From NCBI RefSeq assembly GCF_900112985.1, contig NZ_FONS01000012.1, positions 46,269-110,268 of the forward strand: 64,000 nucleotides of DNA, in the 5' to 3' direction. Position 1 is the first letter of the stretch, and each line of letters begins with the position of its first letter. Both the position numbers and the translations under genes were made by a program. This DNA is from Pedobacter antarcticus. GTDB lineage: Bacteria; Bacteroidota; Bacteroidia; Sphingobacteriales; Sphingobacteriaceae. The notes under the pieces were generated by a model, which saw only the letters and a program-made list of their open reading frames with translations, was not told where the DNA came from and ran no database searches. Of this stretch, positions 1 to 8,912 are shown piece by piece.

Positions 1-380
1 GACCAGATCTGATCCATCGAATTCTTGATCACAGCAAATAAAGTTGTTGCTACGAAGAGAAAGAAAACGAAGCTGATCAAAGTGGCATACCATTTATGGT
101 CAATCCCCCTTATATTTTTAAGTACCTCACGCATTTGCTGGATACTACTGTCTTCCAATATACTCGATAGCCTGTCGAATAGTTGGTTAAGCATGATCTT
201 TCTGTCGATGAAAAATCCGAAGATCCGGATTAGGATCAGCAGAATGGGTGGTAATGCGAAATTAGCAAAGAAGGCGGTAGCACCGGCGAGCCTTAAAGGG
301 TCATTTTTCTGGAATAAGCGGAATGCCGAAAGCAGATGAGTACTGAATATTTGAATGCTGTTGCTGATCTTTCTGAACAT
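1..380 (-). CDS. YihY/virulence factor BrkB family membrane protein (partial, cut by window edge)
   Basis: Reading leftward from an ATG at 380, the frame stays open to base 1, giving the first 126 residues of a longer protein. The N-terminus contains LRLAGATAFFANFALPPILL followed by further hydrophobic segments, the typical first transmembrane region of the YihY/BrkB family (once called ribonuclease BN). These are polytopic inner-membrane proteins of uncertain function. The C-terminal part lies outside the window, so completeness cannot be judged. The family call rests on the first membrane segment and its surroundings. Confidence 0.75.
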   Translation of the reverse strand, partial: MFRKISNSIQIFSTHLLSAFRLFQKNDPLRLAGATAFFANFALPPILLILIRIFGFFIDRKIMLNQLFDRLSSILEDSSIQQMREVLKNIRGIDHKWYATLISFVFFLFVATTLFAVIKNSMDQIW

Positions 381-527
381 AATTCCTTTTACCGGATAAA
401 GAGCCTGTTTCAAATATGTCCGGCGCCCTTTTTTTTGCAGCTAAGATAAACTTGAGCCAGCCAGGAGCGAACACAATTGAATTCGAAAGTACTTAATATT
501 TTTAATACGGGGTAATATTCAAACAAA

Positions 528-551
528 AAGCCGGTCTTTTGGACCGGCCTT
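528..551 (-). terminator. Rho-independent terminator after hppD
   Basis: A 7-bp GC-rich stem (GCCGGTC at 530-536, GACCGGC at 542-548) with a TTTTG loop. On the minus strand it is followed by TTTTTG. It lies 20 nt past the hppD stop and fits termination of the leftward hmgA-hppD operon. Confidence 0.75.
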
Positions 552-569
552 CGGGCATTAATCTAAAAA

Positions 570-1697
570 TTACAAGTTCCCTCTTTTCTCCTGCTCACGT
601 TCCAGAGATTCGAATAAAGCTTTAAAGTTACCTGCCCCGAAAGACTGAGCACCCTTACGCTGAATGATCTCAAAAAATAACGTTGGCCTGTCCTGTACCG
701 GCTTGGTAAATATCTGCAGCAGATAACCTTCCTCGTCATAATCTACAAGAATGCCCAGTTCCTGCAAAGGAGCAATGTCCTCATCTATTTTACCAACCCG
801 TTCCAGTAAATTGTCGTAATAAGCAGCTGGAGGTGCGCTTAGAAACTCTACGCCACGCGCCTTCATCGCTCTGACGGTTTTAATAATATCATGCGTGGCA
901 ACGGCAATATGCTGTACACCTTCACCTTCATAAAATTCCAGGTATTCTTCAATTTGCGACTTTTTCTTTCCTTCAGCGGGCTCATTGATTGGAAATTTAA
1001 CATAGCCGTTCTGGTTACTCATCACTTTACTCATCAATGCCGAATATTCAGTATTAATCTGTTTATCATCAAATGAAAGAATATTACGGAAGCCCATTAC
1101 TTCCTCGTACCAGCGGACTGCTTCGTTCATCCGGTTCCAACCCACATTACCAACACAGTGGTCAATGTAAAGCAGCCCTGTATCCCCGGGGATGTAGTCA
1201 CTATCCAGTGCCATATAGCCCGGCATGAAAGCACCTGTATAGTTTTTACGTTCTACAAACAGATGTATAGTTTCTCCATAAGTATAAATTCCGGCGGTAC
1301 GCACTTCTCCGAATTCATCTTTTATGGTTTTTGGTTCCTGATAGGATATGGCGCCGCGTCGAATAGTTTCTTCGTAAGACTGGTAAGCATCGTCTACCCA
1401 GAGCGCCAGAATTTTTACGCCGTCTCCATGCTTGCGGACATGCTCCATGATTGGACTGTCAGAATGTAGTGGGGTTGTTAAAACCAATCTGATTTTGCCC
1501 TGCTGCAATACATAAGACGCACGATCCCGTATGCCGGTTTCGGGCCCTGCATAAGCAACAGTGGTGAAACCGAACGCTGTTTTATAATAATGGGCAGATT
1601 GCTTAGCATTACCTACGTAAAGTTCCAGATGATCTGTCCCATTTAAGGGAAGGAAATCTGTTGCTGCCGTTTTCTTTTCTACAACTAATGATTGCAT
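570..1697 (-). CDS. hppD: 4-hydroxyphenylpyruvate dioxygenase
   Basis: Converts 4-hydroxyphenylpyruvate to homogentisate, the second step of tyrosine breakdown; a cytosolic Fe(II) enzyme. At 375 aa it has the usual length and the two-half vicinal-oxygen-chelate fold. The three iron ligands are visible: His180 (DHCVGNV), His263 (GVQHIAV) and Glu343 (LFFEII). The C-terminus carries RKGAQSFGAGNFKALFES, the conserved lid helix of the family. It follows hmgA by 33 nt on the same strand and ends at a terminator, so the two are very probably one operon. Confidence 0.97.
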   Translation of the reverse strand: MQSLVVEKKTAATDFLPLNGTDHLELYVGNAKQSAHYYKTAFGFTTVAYAGPETGIRDRASYVLQQGKIRLVLTTPLHSDSPIMEHVRKHGDGVKILALWVDDAYQSYEETIRRGAISYQEPKTIKDEFGEVRTAGIYTYGETIHLFVERKNYTGAFMPGYMALDSDYIPGDTGLLYIDHCVGNVGWNRMNEAVRWYEEVMGFRNILSFDDKQINTEYSALMSKVMSNQNGYVKFPINEPAEGKKKSQIEEYLEFYEGEGVQHIAVATHDIIKTVRAMKARGVEFLSAPPAAYYDNLLERVGKIDEDIAPLQELGILVDYDEEGYLLQIFTKPVQDRPTLFFEIIQRKGAQSFGAGNFKALFESLEREQEKRGNL

Positions 1698-1730
1698 TTT
1701 GGTTGAGTTTACAGGTTAAATTTTTAAGAT

Positions 1731-2897
1731 TTATTCAATATTGATCTGCCAGCTTTTATGATAATTTTCATCTTCAATTGCCAGCGCGTCTTTTGTTAAC
1801 ATCAATGGACGGAACGGATCAATCATAACTGCCAGTTCTTCCGTCTTTTCTTTACCGATAGATTTTTCCACGGTGCCCGGATGCGGGCCATGCGGTATGC
1901 CTCCGGGGTGTAATGTGATTTGGCCCCGCTCTACACTTTTGCGACTCATAAAATCTCCGTCTACATAATAAAGCACCTCGTCGCTATCTACATTACTGTG
2001 GTTATAAGGAGCGGGAATGGATAGCGGGTGGTAATCGTATTTACGTGGAACAAAAGAGCAGATTACAAAGTTGTGGCCTTCAAAAGTCTGGTGTACGGGC
2101 GGCGGTTGGTGGAGCCTGCCGGTTATGGGTTCAAAATCATGAATAGAGAATGCCCAGGGATAATGAAATCCATCCCAGCCGACGAAGTCAAAAGGATGCG
2201 TTCCGTAGGTATAAGGGTACATAATACCCTGCTTTTTAATCAGGACTTTAAAATCTCCATAAACATCATTAGTTTCCAGATTTTCCGGTTTCCGGATGTC
2301 CCGTTCACAATAAGGGGAGTGTTCCATGAGCTGTCCGTACTCATTCCTATAACGTTTGGGCGTACGGATAGGGCTAAAGCTTTCTACAATAAAAAGTCTG
2401 TTCTTTTCATCTGTAAATTCCATCTGGTAAATAGTGCCTCTTGGAATAACCAGGTAGTCGCCGTAAGCGAATTTAATCTGGCCAAAGCCCGTTTTCAGCT
2501 TGCCGCTGCCTTCATGAATAAAAATAACCTCGTCTGCCTGGGAGTTCTTATAGAAATAATCTGTCATAGATTTCCTGGGCGCTGCCAGTGAAATATGCAG
2601 ATCGCTGTTCACCAGAACAGGTTTGCGACTTTTCAGATAATCATCTTCCGGCGATATTTTAAAGCCAAGCAACGAAGTATGTTTCAGGTGTTTTTCCCTT
2701 GCAATTTCAGGCTCGACACTATATGGTTCGCCCAGAGATTTAACTATCGTTGGCGGATGACAGTGATAAACAAGTGAATATAAGCTTGAAAATCCTTCTG
2801 TGGAAACCAGTTCCTCTGCATACAGCTCACCATCTGGTTTACGGAAAACAGTATGCCTTTTAGGCGGAATGGTTCCTAGAGTATGATAAATAGGCAT
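1731..2897 (-). CDS. hmgA: homogentisate 1,2-dioxygenase
   Basis: Opens the aromatic ring of homogentisate to give maleylacetoacetate. At 388 aa it is shorter than the proteobacterial and human enzymes (about 430-445 aa). The cupin-like core carries the expected iron-binding region: His300, a carboxylate at Glu307 (or Asp306) and His336 in HPGGIPHGPHPG. It is first in a leftward operon with hppD and diverges from the fumarylacetoacetate hydrolase gene, so the pathway from 4-hydroxyphenylpyruvate onward is almost complete here. Maleylacetoacetate isomerase is not seen nearby. Confidence 0.95.
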   Translation of the reverse strand: MPIYHTLGTIPPKRHTVFRKPDGELYAEELVSTEGFSSLYSLVYHCHPPTIVKSLGEPYSVEPEIAREKHLKHTSLLGFKISPEDDYLKSRKPVLVNSDLHISLAAPRKSMTDYFYKNSQADEVIFIHEGSGKLKTGFGQIKFAYGDYLVIPRGTIYQMEFTDEKNRLFIVESFSPIRTPKRYRNEYGQLMEHSPYCERDIRKPENLETNDVYGDFKVLIKKQGIMYPYTYGTHPFDFVGWDGFHYPWAFSIHDFEPITGRLHQPPPVHQTFEGHNFVICSFVPRKYDYHPLSIPAPYNHSNVDSDEVLYYVDGDFMSRKSVERGQITLHPGGIPHGPHPGTVEKSIGKEKTEELAVMIDPFRPLMLTKDALAIEDENYHKSWQINIE

Positions 2898-3285
2898 ATC
2901 AATAGGTTTTATTATGGTTAGAAAAGGGGGAGAGCATGCTGCTTTAGAAAAACGCAGACATAGATTGCCTTAACAGGCAGGACTTAAATGGAATATTGAG
3001 CAAAAATGAGAACCGAGAGCATACCATACCTGAAGCCTGCCAGAACCTGGCTGGCTATACGATCCTGATATTTAAGTTTTCTCTTCGTCATTGTTGCTTA
3101 AGCTAAGTTAAGAATTATATAATCAGCATTCAAATTTATGCAGTAGATAATTTGGTGAATATTTAACTATATGAATGTATTGGTTGTTTATAGTATAAAA
3201 AGAAAACGTTTATTACCCCCCGCTTGTTTTAAATTTTCTAGCTTTGATAGCAGAGAACCATCTTTTCAACCAAATTTAAAATGTT
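2898..3285. other. divergent intergenic region between hmgA and fumarylacetoacetate hydrolase
   Basis: This 388-bp stretch holds no convincing gene. It is AT-rich from about 3110 to 3250. The only box I can place is TAGCTTTG at 3239-3246, facing the rightward gene. A small CCAG/CTGG inverted repeat sits near 3040. A tyrosine- or phenylalanine-responsive operator would be expected here, but none can be named from sequence alone. Confidence 0.5.
3239..3246 (+). promoter_or_regulatory. putative Bacteroidota -7 box (TAGCTTTG)
   Basis: Matches the phylum consensus TAnnTTTG and lies 39 nt before the ATG of the fumarylacetoacetate hydrolase gene. No good -33 TTTG is present at the expected 19-21 nt spacing, so this is a moderate call. 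Confidence 0.4.
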
Positions 3286-4281
3286 ATGAAATTAGTATCC
3301 TATAAAACTGAAGAGCAGGAACACCTTGGTGTATTTGTAGACGGACATATCTATAACCTGAATTCATGTGATAAACAGCTTCCTGATGATATGAATTCAT
3401 TTTTGAAGGATTCGGAAGTTTTGATGGAACGCGCCATGAAGATCGACAGGCAAATTAAAAACGGCGAAATAGAGCCTAAAGAAGAAGCTTTTTATGAAGT
3501 GATCGCTCCGGTTCCACATCCGACTTCATGTAGAGACGGATATGCATTTCGTCAGCATGTTGCTGCCGCACGCAGAAACAGGAAACTGGACATGATCGCC
3601 GAATTTGATCAGTATCCGATTTTCTATTTTACCAACCATAACGCTATACAGGGACCCGGCGAAATAACCTGTATGCCTGATCATTTTCAGAAACTGGATT
3701 TTGAACTGGAAGTTGCCGTTGTAATCGGGAAGAAAGGACGAAATATAACTGCTGCGGAAGCAGATCAGTACATTGCCGGCTATATGATCATGAACGATAT
3801 GAGTGCCAGGACTTTACAGATGGAAGAGATGCTGCTTAACCTCGGGCCGGCAAAAGGTAAGGACTTTTCAACTGTAATTGGTCCATGGTTGGTTACACCA
3901 GATGAACTCGAAGCTTATAAAGTTGCAGCCAAACCGGGACATACCGGTACTAATTACAATTTGGAAATGACTTGTACCGTTAACGGAAAACAAGTGTCTG
4001 CAGGGAATATGGCCGATATGGACTGGACATTTGCGGAGATTATTGAGCGTTGTGCTTACGGTGTTGATATACTTCCTGGAGACGTAATTGGATCCGGAAC
4101 AGTGGGCACCGGCTGTTTGCTTGAACTGAATGGTACAGGTTTGCTAAATAATCCTGACTATCCGGTTCAGTGGTTACAGCAGGGAGACATCGTTGAGATG
4201 GAGATTACAGGTTTAGGAATTCTGAGTAATATTATTCGTAAAGCAGATACAGATTTTTCTATTTTAAACCTTAAAAAATAA
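3286..4281 (+). CDS. fumarylacetoacetate hydrolase family protein
   Basis: Probably cleaves fumarylacetoacetate to fumarate and acetoacetate, the last step of tyrosine catabolism. This is inferred from family membership and from lying divergent to hmgA-hppD. The 331-aa protein has an N-terminal small domain and the FAH fold. Metal-binding acidic residues are visible at Glu140, Glu142 (DFELEVAVVIG) and Asp171 (IMNDMSAR). The C-terminal GSGTVGTGCLLE segment is typical. Its stop codon overlaps the start of the flavin reductase gene by one base (TAATG), indicating translational coupling. Confidence 0.9.
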   Translation: MKLVSYKTEEQEHLGVFVDGHIYNLNSCDKQLPDDMNSFLKDSEVLMERAMKIDRQIKNGEIEPKEEAFYEVIAPVPHPTSCRDGYAFRQHVAAARRNRKLDMIAEFDQYPIFYFTNHNAIQGPGEITCMPDHFQKLDFELEVAVVIGKKGRNITAAEADQYIAGYMIMNDMSARTLQMEEMLLNLGPAKGKDFSTVIGPWLVTPDELEAYKVAAKPGHTGTNYNLEMTCTVNGKQVSAGNMADMDWTFAEIIERCAYGVDILPGDVIGSGTVGTGCLLELNGTGLLNNPDYPVQWLQQGDIVEMEITGLGILSNIIRKADTDFSILNLKK

Positions 4282-5177
4282 TGCTGAGTCTTTCTACAGC
4301 CGATTTAAGCCCGGTTGACTTACAACAATATCTACAGTACGCTATTGCGCCCAGACCAATCTGTTTTGCTTCGACGATTGACAAAGCCGGGCAGGTTAAC
4401 CTGAGCCCTTTTAGTTTTTTTAACCTTTTCAGTACCAATCCTCCGCTTTGTATTTTTTCACCTGCAAGAAGGGTCAGAGATAATACGACTAAACATACAC
4501 TGGAAAATATTCTGGAAGTCCCGGAATGTGTAATTAATATAGTCAATTATGCGATGGTACAGCAGGTTAGTCTGGCAAGTACCGAATACGATAAAAATGT
4601 CAATGAATTTGAGAAGGCCGGCTTTACAATGCTAAAGTCGGAATTGGTTTTACCACCAAGGGTAGCAGAGGCCCCGGTACAGCTCGAATGCACAGTCAGG
4701 GAAGTAATTGGCCTGGGAGAAAATCCTGGTGCAGGTAACCTGGTTCTGGCGGAAATTAAAAAAATTCATATCCGTAAAGACATTCTTGACTCAGAAGGAA
4801 AAATAGATCAGGCTAAAATAGATCTGGTAGCGAGATTGGGTGGAGACTGGTATTGCCGCGTGACTCCCGAAAGTCTCTTTCAAGTCAAAAAGCCATTAGT
4901 CAGTAAAGGGATAGGCGTGGATGCTTTGCCTGCTGGCGTTAGAAACTCCTATGTTTTAACGGGAAATGATTTGGGAATGCTGGGTAATATAGAACAGATG
5001 CCTGCTGAGGAAGAGATTGAAGACATCAGGTTTCATCCCGGAGTAAAAGAAATCCTGGATGCAACTATTGGTGACACCATTAACCGGCAAAGGGAGTTGC
5101 ACGAACTGGCCCATGAATTACTCGGAAGAGGTCAGGCAGCCGATGCGCTGAAAATAGTACTGCTGGAAATATGGTAA
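4281..5177 (+). CDS. flavin reductase-like FMN-binding split-barrel protein
   Basis: A 298-aa protein of the flavin reductase-like (DIM6/NTAB) family. The N-terminal half carries IAPRPICFASTIDKAG and LSPFSFFNLFSTNPP, the FMN-binding split-barrel region. It is coupled to the fumarylacetoacetate hydrolase gene by a TAATG overlap, so a role in aromatic degradation is likely. The substrate is unknown: it could supply reduced flavin to an oxygenase or act as an oxidoreductase itself. It converges on the NlpC/P60 gene with only 4 nt between the stops. Confidence 0.85.
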   Translation: MLSLSTADLSPVDLQQYLQYAIAPRPICFASTIDKAGQVNLSPFSFFNLFSTNPPLCIFSPARRVRDNTTKHTLENILEVPECVINIVNYAMVQQVSLASTEYDKNVNEFEKAGFTMLKSELVLPPRVAEAPVQLECTVREVIGLGENPGAGNLVLAEIKKIHIRKDILDSEGKIDQAKIDLVARLGGDWYCRVTPESLFQVKKPLVSKGIGVDALPAGVRNSYVLTGNDLGMLGNIEQMPAEEEIEDIRFHPGVKEILDATIGDTINRQRELHELAHELLGRGQAADALKIVLLEIW

Positions 5178-5181
5178 TTGA

Positions 5182-5694
5182 TCAGAGCACACTTACAGCT
5201 TTCATAAAGCGCCGCTTATAATAGGTGTCCATCGTCGTAATAGTAACGCCTTTAGCTTTACCTGAACTGGAGTGGATAAATTCAATTTCGTCACCATCTA
5301 CTTTATAGACAATACCTACATGACCTATCTTCCTGTTTTTAGGATTTGAGCCGGTAAAAATGAGAATATCGCCAACTTTGGCATTTTCCAGTTTTACCGG
5401 TCTTCCTGCTGCAACGAATTCAGGGGAAGAACGCGGAACGCTGAACCCAAAGTTCTTAAAGACATAACTCACAAAACCAGAGCAGTCAAACCCGATATTA
5501 GGATTACTGCTGGCATAGCGGTAAGGAATCCCGATCATTGTTTTTGCAAAACTGATTAATTTTGCGCCTGCACCTTCCTGTGGAGCATTTTCTACCGTTT
5601 TAGGCTGTACTTGTTTCTCGCCGGAAGTCTGGGCAATGGCTGTGCTGGTGTAAAGCATGCCAATCAGACTGCATAAAACAAAGGCTTTCTTCAT
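5182..5694 (-). CDS. secreted NlpC/P60 family cell-wall endopeptidase
   Basis: A 170-aa protein with an N-terminal signal peptide (MKKAFVLCSLIGMLYTSTAIAQ region) and an NlpC/P60 domain. The catalytic triad is visible: Cys71 in FDCSGFVSYVF, His125 in KIGHVGIV and His141 in IEFIHSSSG. It probably cuts peptide stems of murein in the periplasm. The ATG at 5694 is chosen because it places the signal peptide at the very N-terminus; an upstream in-frame start would add eight polar residues. Confidence 0.9.
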   Translation of the reverse strand: MKKAFVLCSLIGMLYTSTAIAQTSGEKQVQPKTVENAPQEGAGAKLISFAKTMIGIPYRYASSNPNIGFDCSGFVSYVFKNFGFSVPRSSPEFVAAGRPVKLENAKVGDILIFTGSNPKNRKIGHVGIVYKVDGDEIEFIHSSSGKAKGVTITTMDTYYKRRFMKAVSVL

Positions 5695-5727
5695 TAGAAT
5701 GATGTGTTTTCTGAACAATCAGGATCA

Positions 5728-5751
5728 GCAGCCTCTTAGAAAAGAAGCTGC
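5728..5751. other. 10-bp hairpin between the SDR and NlpC/P60 genes
   Basis: Arms GCAGCCTCTT (5728-5737) and AAGAAGCTGC (5742-5751) with a 4-nt loop. On the minus strand the single imperfect pair becomes G-U, so it folds best in the leftward transcript. No T-run follows it, so it is not a standard terminator; it may stabilise or separate transcripts. Confidence 0.35.
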
Positions 5752-5784
5752 CTTCAACCCGGGTTTTTTTAAAGATATAAAAAA

Positions 5785-6486
5785 TTATGGTGTTGTCACT
5801 GCGACAGGAATAATCTTTCCATTAAAAAAACGATGACCTGTTCTGGCAAAGTCTGCGACGTACTTACCCATTTCAAAAGCCATAACAGGAGACTGATATC
5901 CAGGGAAAGCCTGCTCCAGCATTTCTGTTTGCGCAGATCCCAGTGCAAGGCAATTAATTTTAATCCCTGTTTCTGCAAGCTCAAATGCAAGGCACTCTGT
6001 TAAAGTATGCAGGGCAGATTTACTTGAGGAATAAGCGGCAAGGCCTGGAAATTTGACACTTCCCTGGAAACCACCCATGCTGCCAATATTCAGGATATGA
6101 CCACCGCTTTTCATGAGCGGCAATAAATTCTGAATCATTTTAAAATGACCGGTTACATTGGAACGGAACATGTCATGGAGATCATCGGCAGAAGTTTCCA
6201 GAAAAGGCTTGTTAATTAAAGCACCTGCATTATTGATCAGGATGTCTACATGGCCTAACCTTTCCTTTAAGAAAGGGACCAGTGCTGCATAGTCATCATT
6301 TACGATGTCAAATTCTACCGGCAGCAAAGTACAATCAGGAGTTATGCTCTTTGCTATTTCCAGCAGTTTACGCAGTTTATCGGCCGATCTTGCGATACAC
6401 ACCACTTTGTTGGCACTTTGCAGGGTAAATTCTAAAGCGGCTTCGAAGCCTATGCCACTGCTGGCACCAGTTAGTACAATATTCAT
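5785..6486 (-). CDS. short-chain dehydrogenase/reductase
   Basis: A 233-aa Rossmann-fold oxidoreductase. It shows the NAD(P)-binding TGASSGIG at residues 6-13, the structural INNAG motif and the catalytic Tyr-x3-Lys in YSSSKSA. It begins 6 nt after the phenylalanine hydroxylase stop codon, so the two genes are cotranscribed. That position raises the possibility that it recycles the pterin cofactor (quinonoid dihydropteridine reductases are also SDR enzymes), but nothing in the sequence fixes the substrate. Confidence 0.9.
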   Translation of the reverse strand: MNIVLTGASSGIGFEAALEFTLQSANKVVCIARSADKLRKLLEIAKSITPDCTLLPVEFDIVNDDYAALVPFLKERLGHVDILINNAGALINKPFLETSADDLHDMFRSNVTGHFKMIQNLLPLMKSGGHILNIGSMGGFQGSVKFPGLAAYSSSKSALHTLTECLAFELAETGIKINCLALGSAQTEMLEQAFPGYQSPVMAFEMGKYVADFARTGHRFFNGKIIPVAVTTP

Positions 6487-6492
6487 GTTATG

Positions 6493-8283
6493 TTAATCTT
6501 CTTCAGTAATTAATTGGGTAACAGGATTAGCGATTACATGCAGGCCATCCTGAATCAGTTTTTGATGCCCGGGTTCACTATCCTTTTTGAGCTCCAGATA
6601 GGCTTTAACTTTTCCTTTCAGGTCTGGATTGATCGCATTATAATGCAATATCTCTAAAATTTCCATTGCACAAAGCCAGTCTGCAGGATAATTTTCTGCC
6701 AGCTCTGTAAACAGGCGATCCAGCATTTCTGCTCCATGCTGCTCTTCGCGTATAATTCTTACCGTCTGGTATATCCTGTGCAGGTTGGCAGTATGATCAT
6801 CGTATTGAATTTTTTCGGTCGGAATAAAGCTGATCGGAGAAATTTCTTCAAAAGCATCTTTATCTGCAGCACCATTAAATACGGAAATAATTTTCTCACC
6901 AACAGCCATGTCGTATGTACCCCATTCCGGCTGGAAAAGAATGTGTCCGCTGGATTCTTTGACTGTGGCATTCTCCAATACGATCAGGATAATTTTATCT
7001 GCAGCACGGGTTATTCTTTTTATAGTTCCGGATACGGTAATGCCGTTTTCGAATTCAAAATTAGTTTCATGGCCTTCGATCAGGTTAATTTCTTTCAGGT
7101 CTTCTGCACTGAAGTCTTCCAGTGGTTTGCGGCTGTTCTTTAACCTTCCCACAGGAGAAGAAAAACCATCCTTATGATAAATTTTACCGTGTCCCGCCAG
7201 TTCCTTATCCGCAAATGCGAGTGCAGAAGGACCAGTAGTTTTAATAAAGCTGAGCTCACCAGATTCCATTTTACCCATGTCTGTAAAAACACCAGTCACC
7301 TGCAGACCTGAGCTGTAAACCGCTGTCGCCGGATTACGGGAGTCAATCGCTTTGGCAATACTTTCCACTCCGCCACGTCTGAACGACATGGTGTCGGCAA
7401 ACTGTTCGAGTACGTCGATCAGATTTTCGAAAGTTGGTGTCACAAACAACTGCGGCTGTGTTTTAGTGATGTCGTAAGCGTAATTTACGGTATCAATGGT
7501 ATATGGAATCTTTTTAACGTTTTCGGACATGCAGCTTGAGCTTTCCCCGATAGAAGACAAAAGACCGGCCCCGTAGATTTTTGGATTGTCGAGACTTCCA
7601 ATCAAGCCATATTCTACCGTCCACCAATGTAAACGGCTTAATAAGGCCATTTCGGATGGTTCGCCCATGTGCGCAGAAATATGACTGAGTTTTTCTTCCG
7701 CCCGCTGGATTTCGAATTCCGGTATGTTCTGTGCCTCTTTCAGGATAGATAAATTTCTGATGGCTTCATAGAGTTCAAAATCACGTGCTGAAAACATCGC
7801 TTTAGCCCCGATTGAACCTATATAGCTCAGGTAGGAATTGTAAGCTTCGTCTGCAATAATCGGCGCGTGTCCGGCAGACTCATGTATAATATCTGGTGCC
7901 GGTGTATATTCAATATGATTTATCTGGCGGATATCGGCGGCAATGACCAGCACTTTAAATGCCTGGTATTCCATAAAGGCAGCGGGAGGGATAAATCCAT
8001 CAACTGTTACTGCACCCCAGCCCATTTTGCCCAGATTATCGTTCATTGTCTGCAGATCTGGAATATATTCAATACTCAACCCTGCGCGCTGAAGACCTTT
8101 GATATAAGGATAATAAGCAACATCTTTCAGGTAACTGTAATTCTGACGCATTACATAGCGCCATACGGCCTGATCCACCGGGGTATATTTCTCGTAATGC
8201 TGATCTACGATAAATTGCCTTAAATGTTTGGGTAAACCGGCTACCTGCGGATTATTAAAGTTGTTAAAGTCGCTCATTGCCAT
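6493..8283 (-). CDS. phhA: phenylalanine 4-monooxygenase with long C-terminal extension
   Basis: A biopterin-dependent aromatic amino acid hydroxylase that converts phenylalanine to tyrosine, feeding the hppD-hmgA pathway about 4 kb away. The catalytic domain fills roughly residues 1-350 and shows the iron ligands His134 and His139 (IIHESAGHAP) and Glu224 (WWTVEYGLIG). At 596 aa it is about twice the size of the proteobacterial enzyme (260-300 aa). The last ~250 residues form an extra region I do not recognise. There are two possible ATG starts two codons apart (MAM). Confidence 0.93.
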   Translation of the reverse strand: MAMSDFNNFNNPQVAGLPKHLRQFIVDQHYEKYTPVDQAVWRYVMRQNYSYLKDVAYYPYIKGLQRAGLSIEYIPDLQTMNDNLGKMGWGAVTVDGFIPPAAFMEYQAFKVLVIAADIRQINHIEYTPAPDIIHESAGHAPIIADEAYNSYLSYIGSIGAKAMFSARDFELYEAIRNLSILKEAQNIPEFEIQRAEEKLSHISAHMGEPSEMALLSRLHWWTVEYGLIGSLDNPKIYGAGLLSSIGESSSCMSENVKKIPYTIDTVNYAYDITKTQPQLFVTPTFENLIDVLEQFADTMSFRRGGVESIAKAIDSRNPATAVYSSGLQVTGVFTDMGKMESGELSFIKTTGPSALAFADKELAGHGKIYHKDGFSSPVGRLKNSRKPLEDFSAEDLKEINLIEGHETNFEFENGITVSGTIKRITRAADKIILIVLENATVKESSGHILFQPEWGTYDMAVGEKIISVFNGAADKDAFEEISPISFIPTEKIQYDDHTANLHRIYQTVRIIREEQHGAEMLDRLFTELAENYPADWLCAMEILEILHYNAINPDLKGKVKAYLELKKDSEPGHQKLIQDGLHVIANPVTQLITEED

Positions 8284-8362
8284 TTTTTATTTGTATTCTG
8301 CCTAAGATAAGTCTGTCGGAACGATTTATCAAGCGAAAGATCAGCTATGACTTCATTATGAT

Positions 8363-8842
8363 CTACTTTTTGACTTTGAAAGAGAAGTGTTTCTGTATAA
8401 AATAACTGAAAAATGCTAATATTATTGTGGTAATGATTTTTGCAATCGTCGGATAAAAATGAAACGTTTCGACCATAACCTTTAACATGGCAAAGTTGAG
8501 CAGGATATTAGTGGCTACTACAGTGCCGTAGCGAAAGAGCTGTATTCTGCCTTTTAATTCACTTTGTGTAAAGACAAGATATTTATTGAGTACAAAACCA
8601 ATAATAAATGTGATGAAAGACTCAATGATCAGTGCAGCTACCGGTGCGGTAATCATTCCGGGAGGGAAAGGGAGCAGAACGTGTTGCTGTTTCAGTATAA
8701 AGTTATAGACGATATAATAGACAACAATTCCACTGGCTGCTGTCGTACCACCGGAAACGATGTATCGGAAAGTATGCACCGTAAACCATCTTGAAAATGG
8801 AGGATAGAAAAAATCAATAAAACGGATAACGGCTTTACGCAT
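8363..8842 (-). CDS. GtrA family membrane protein
   Basis: A 159-aa protein with four predicted membrane helices and the GtrA signature regions FRYIVSGGTTAASGIVVYY and FVLNKYLVF. GtrA-type proteins are thought to flip or transfer lipid-linked sugars for cell-surface glycan synthesis. The ATG at 8842 is preferred over a TTG ten codons upstream because the family normally begins just before the basic/aromatic stretch seen here. It stands alone between the phhA and CAP-domain genes on the same strand. Confidence 0.88.
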   Translation of the reverse strand: MRKAVIRFIDFFYPPFSRWFTVHTFRYIVSGGTTAASGIVVYYIVYNFILKQQHVLLPFPPGMITAPVAALIIESFITFIIGFVLNKYLVFTQSELKGRIQLFRYGTVVATNILLNFAMLKVMVETFHFYPTIAKIITTIILAFFSYFIQKHFSFKVKK

Positions 8843-8912
8843 ATATAATGTGGGTACGCTTAAAAGCGGCAATTTAGGGAATGAGAATCACTTACCGAAA
8901 ATTCCGTTTTAT

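Noticed and set aside
25..339. A 104-codon plus-strand ORF at the left edge.
   Set aside because: It is antisense to the BrkB-family gene, whose minus-strand translation shows clear family features; the plus frame does not.
5757..5767. The palindrome AACCCGGGTT followed by T residues as a terminator.
   Set aside because: It has no loop and cannot form a stable hairpin of useful length.
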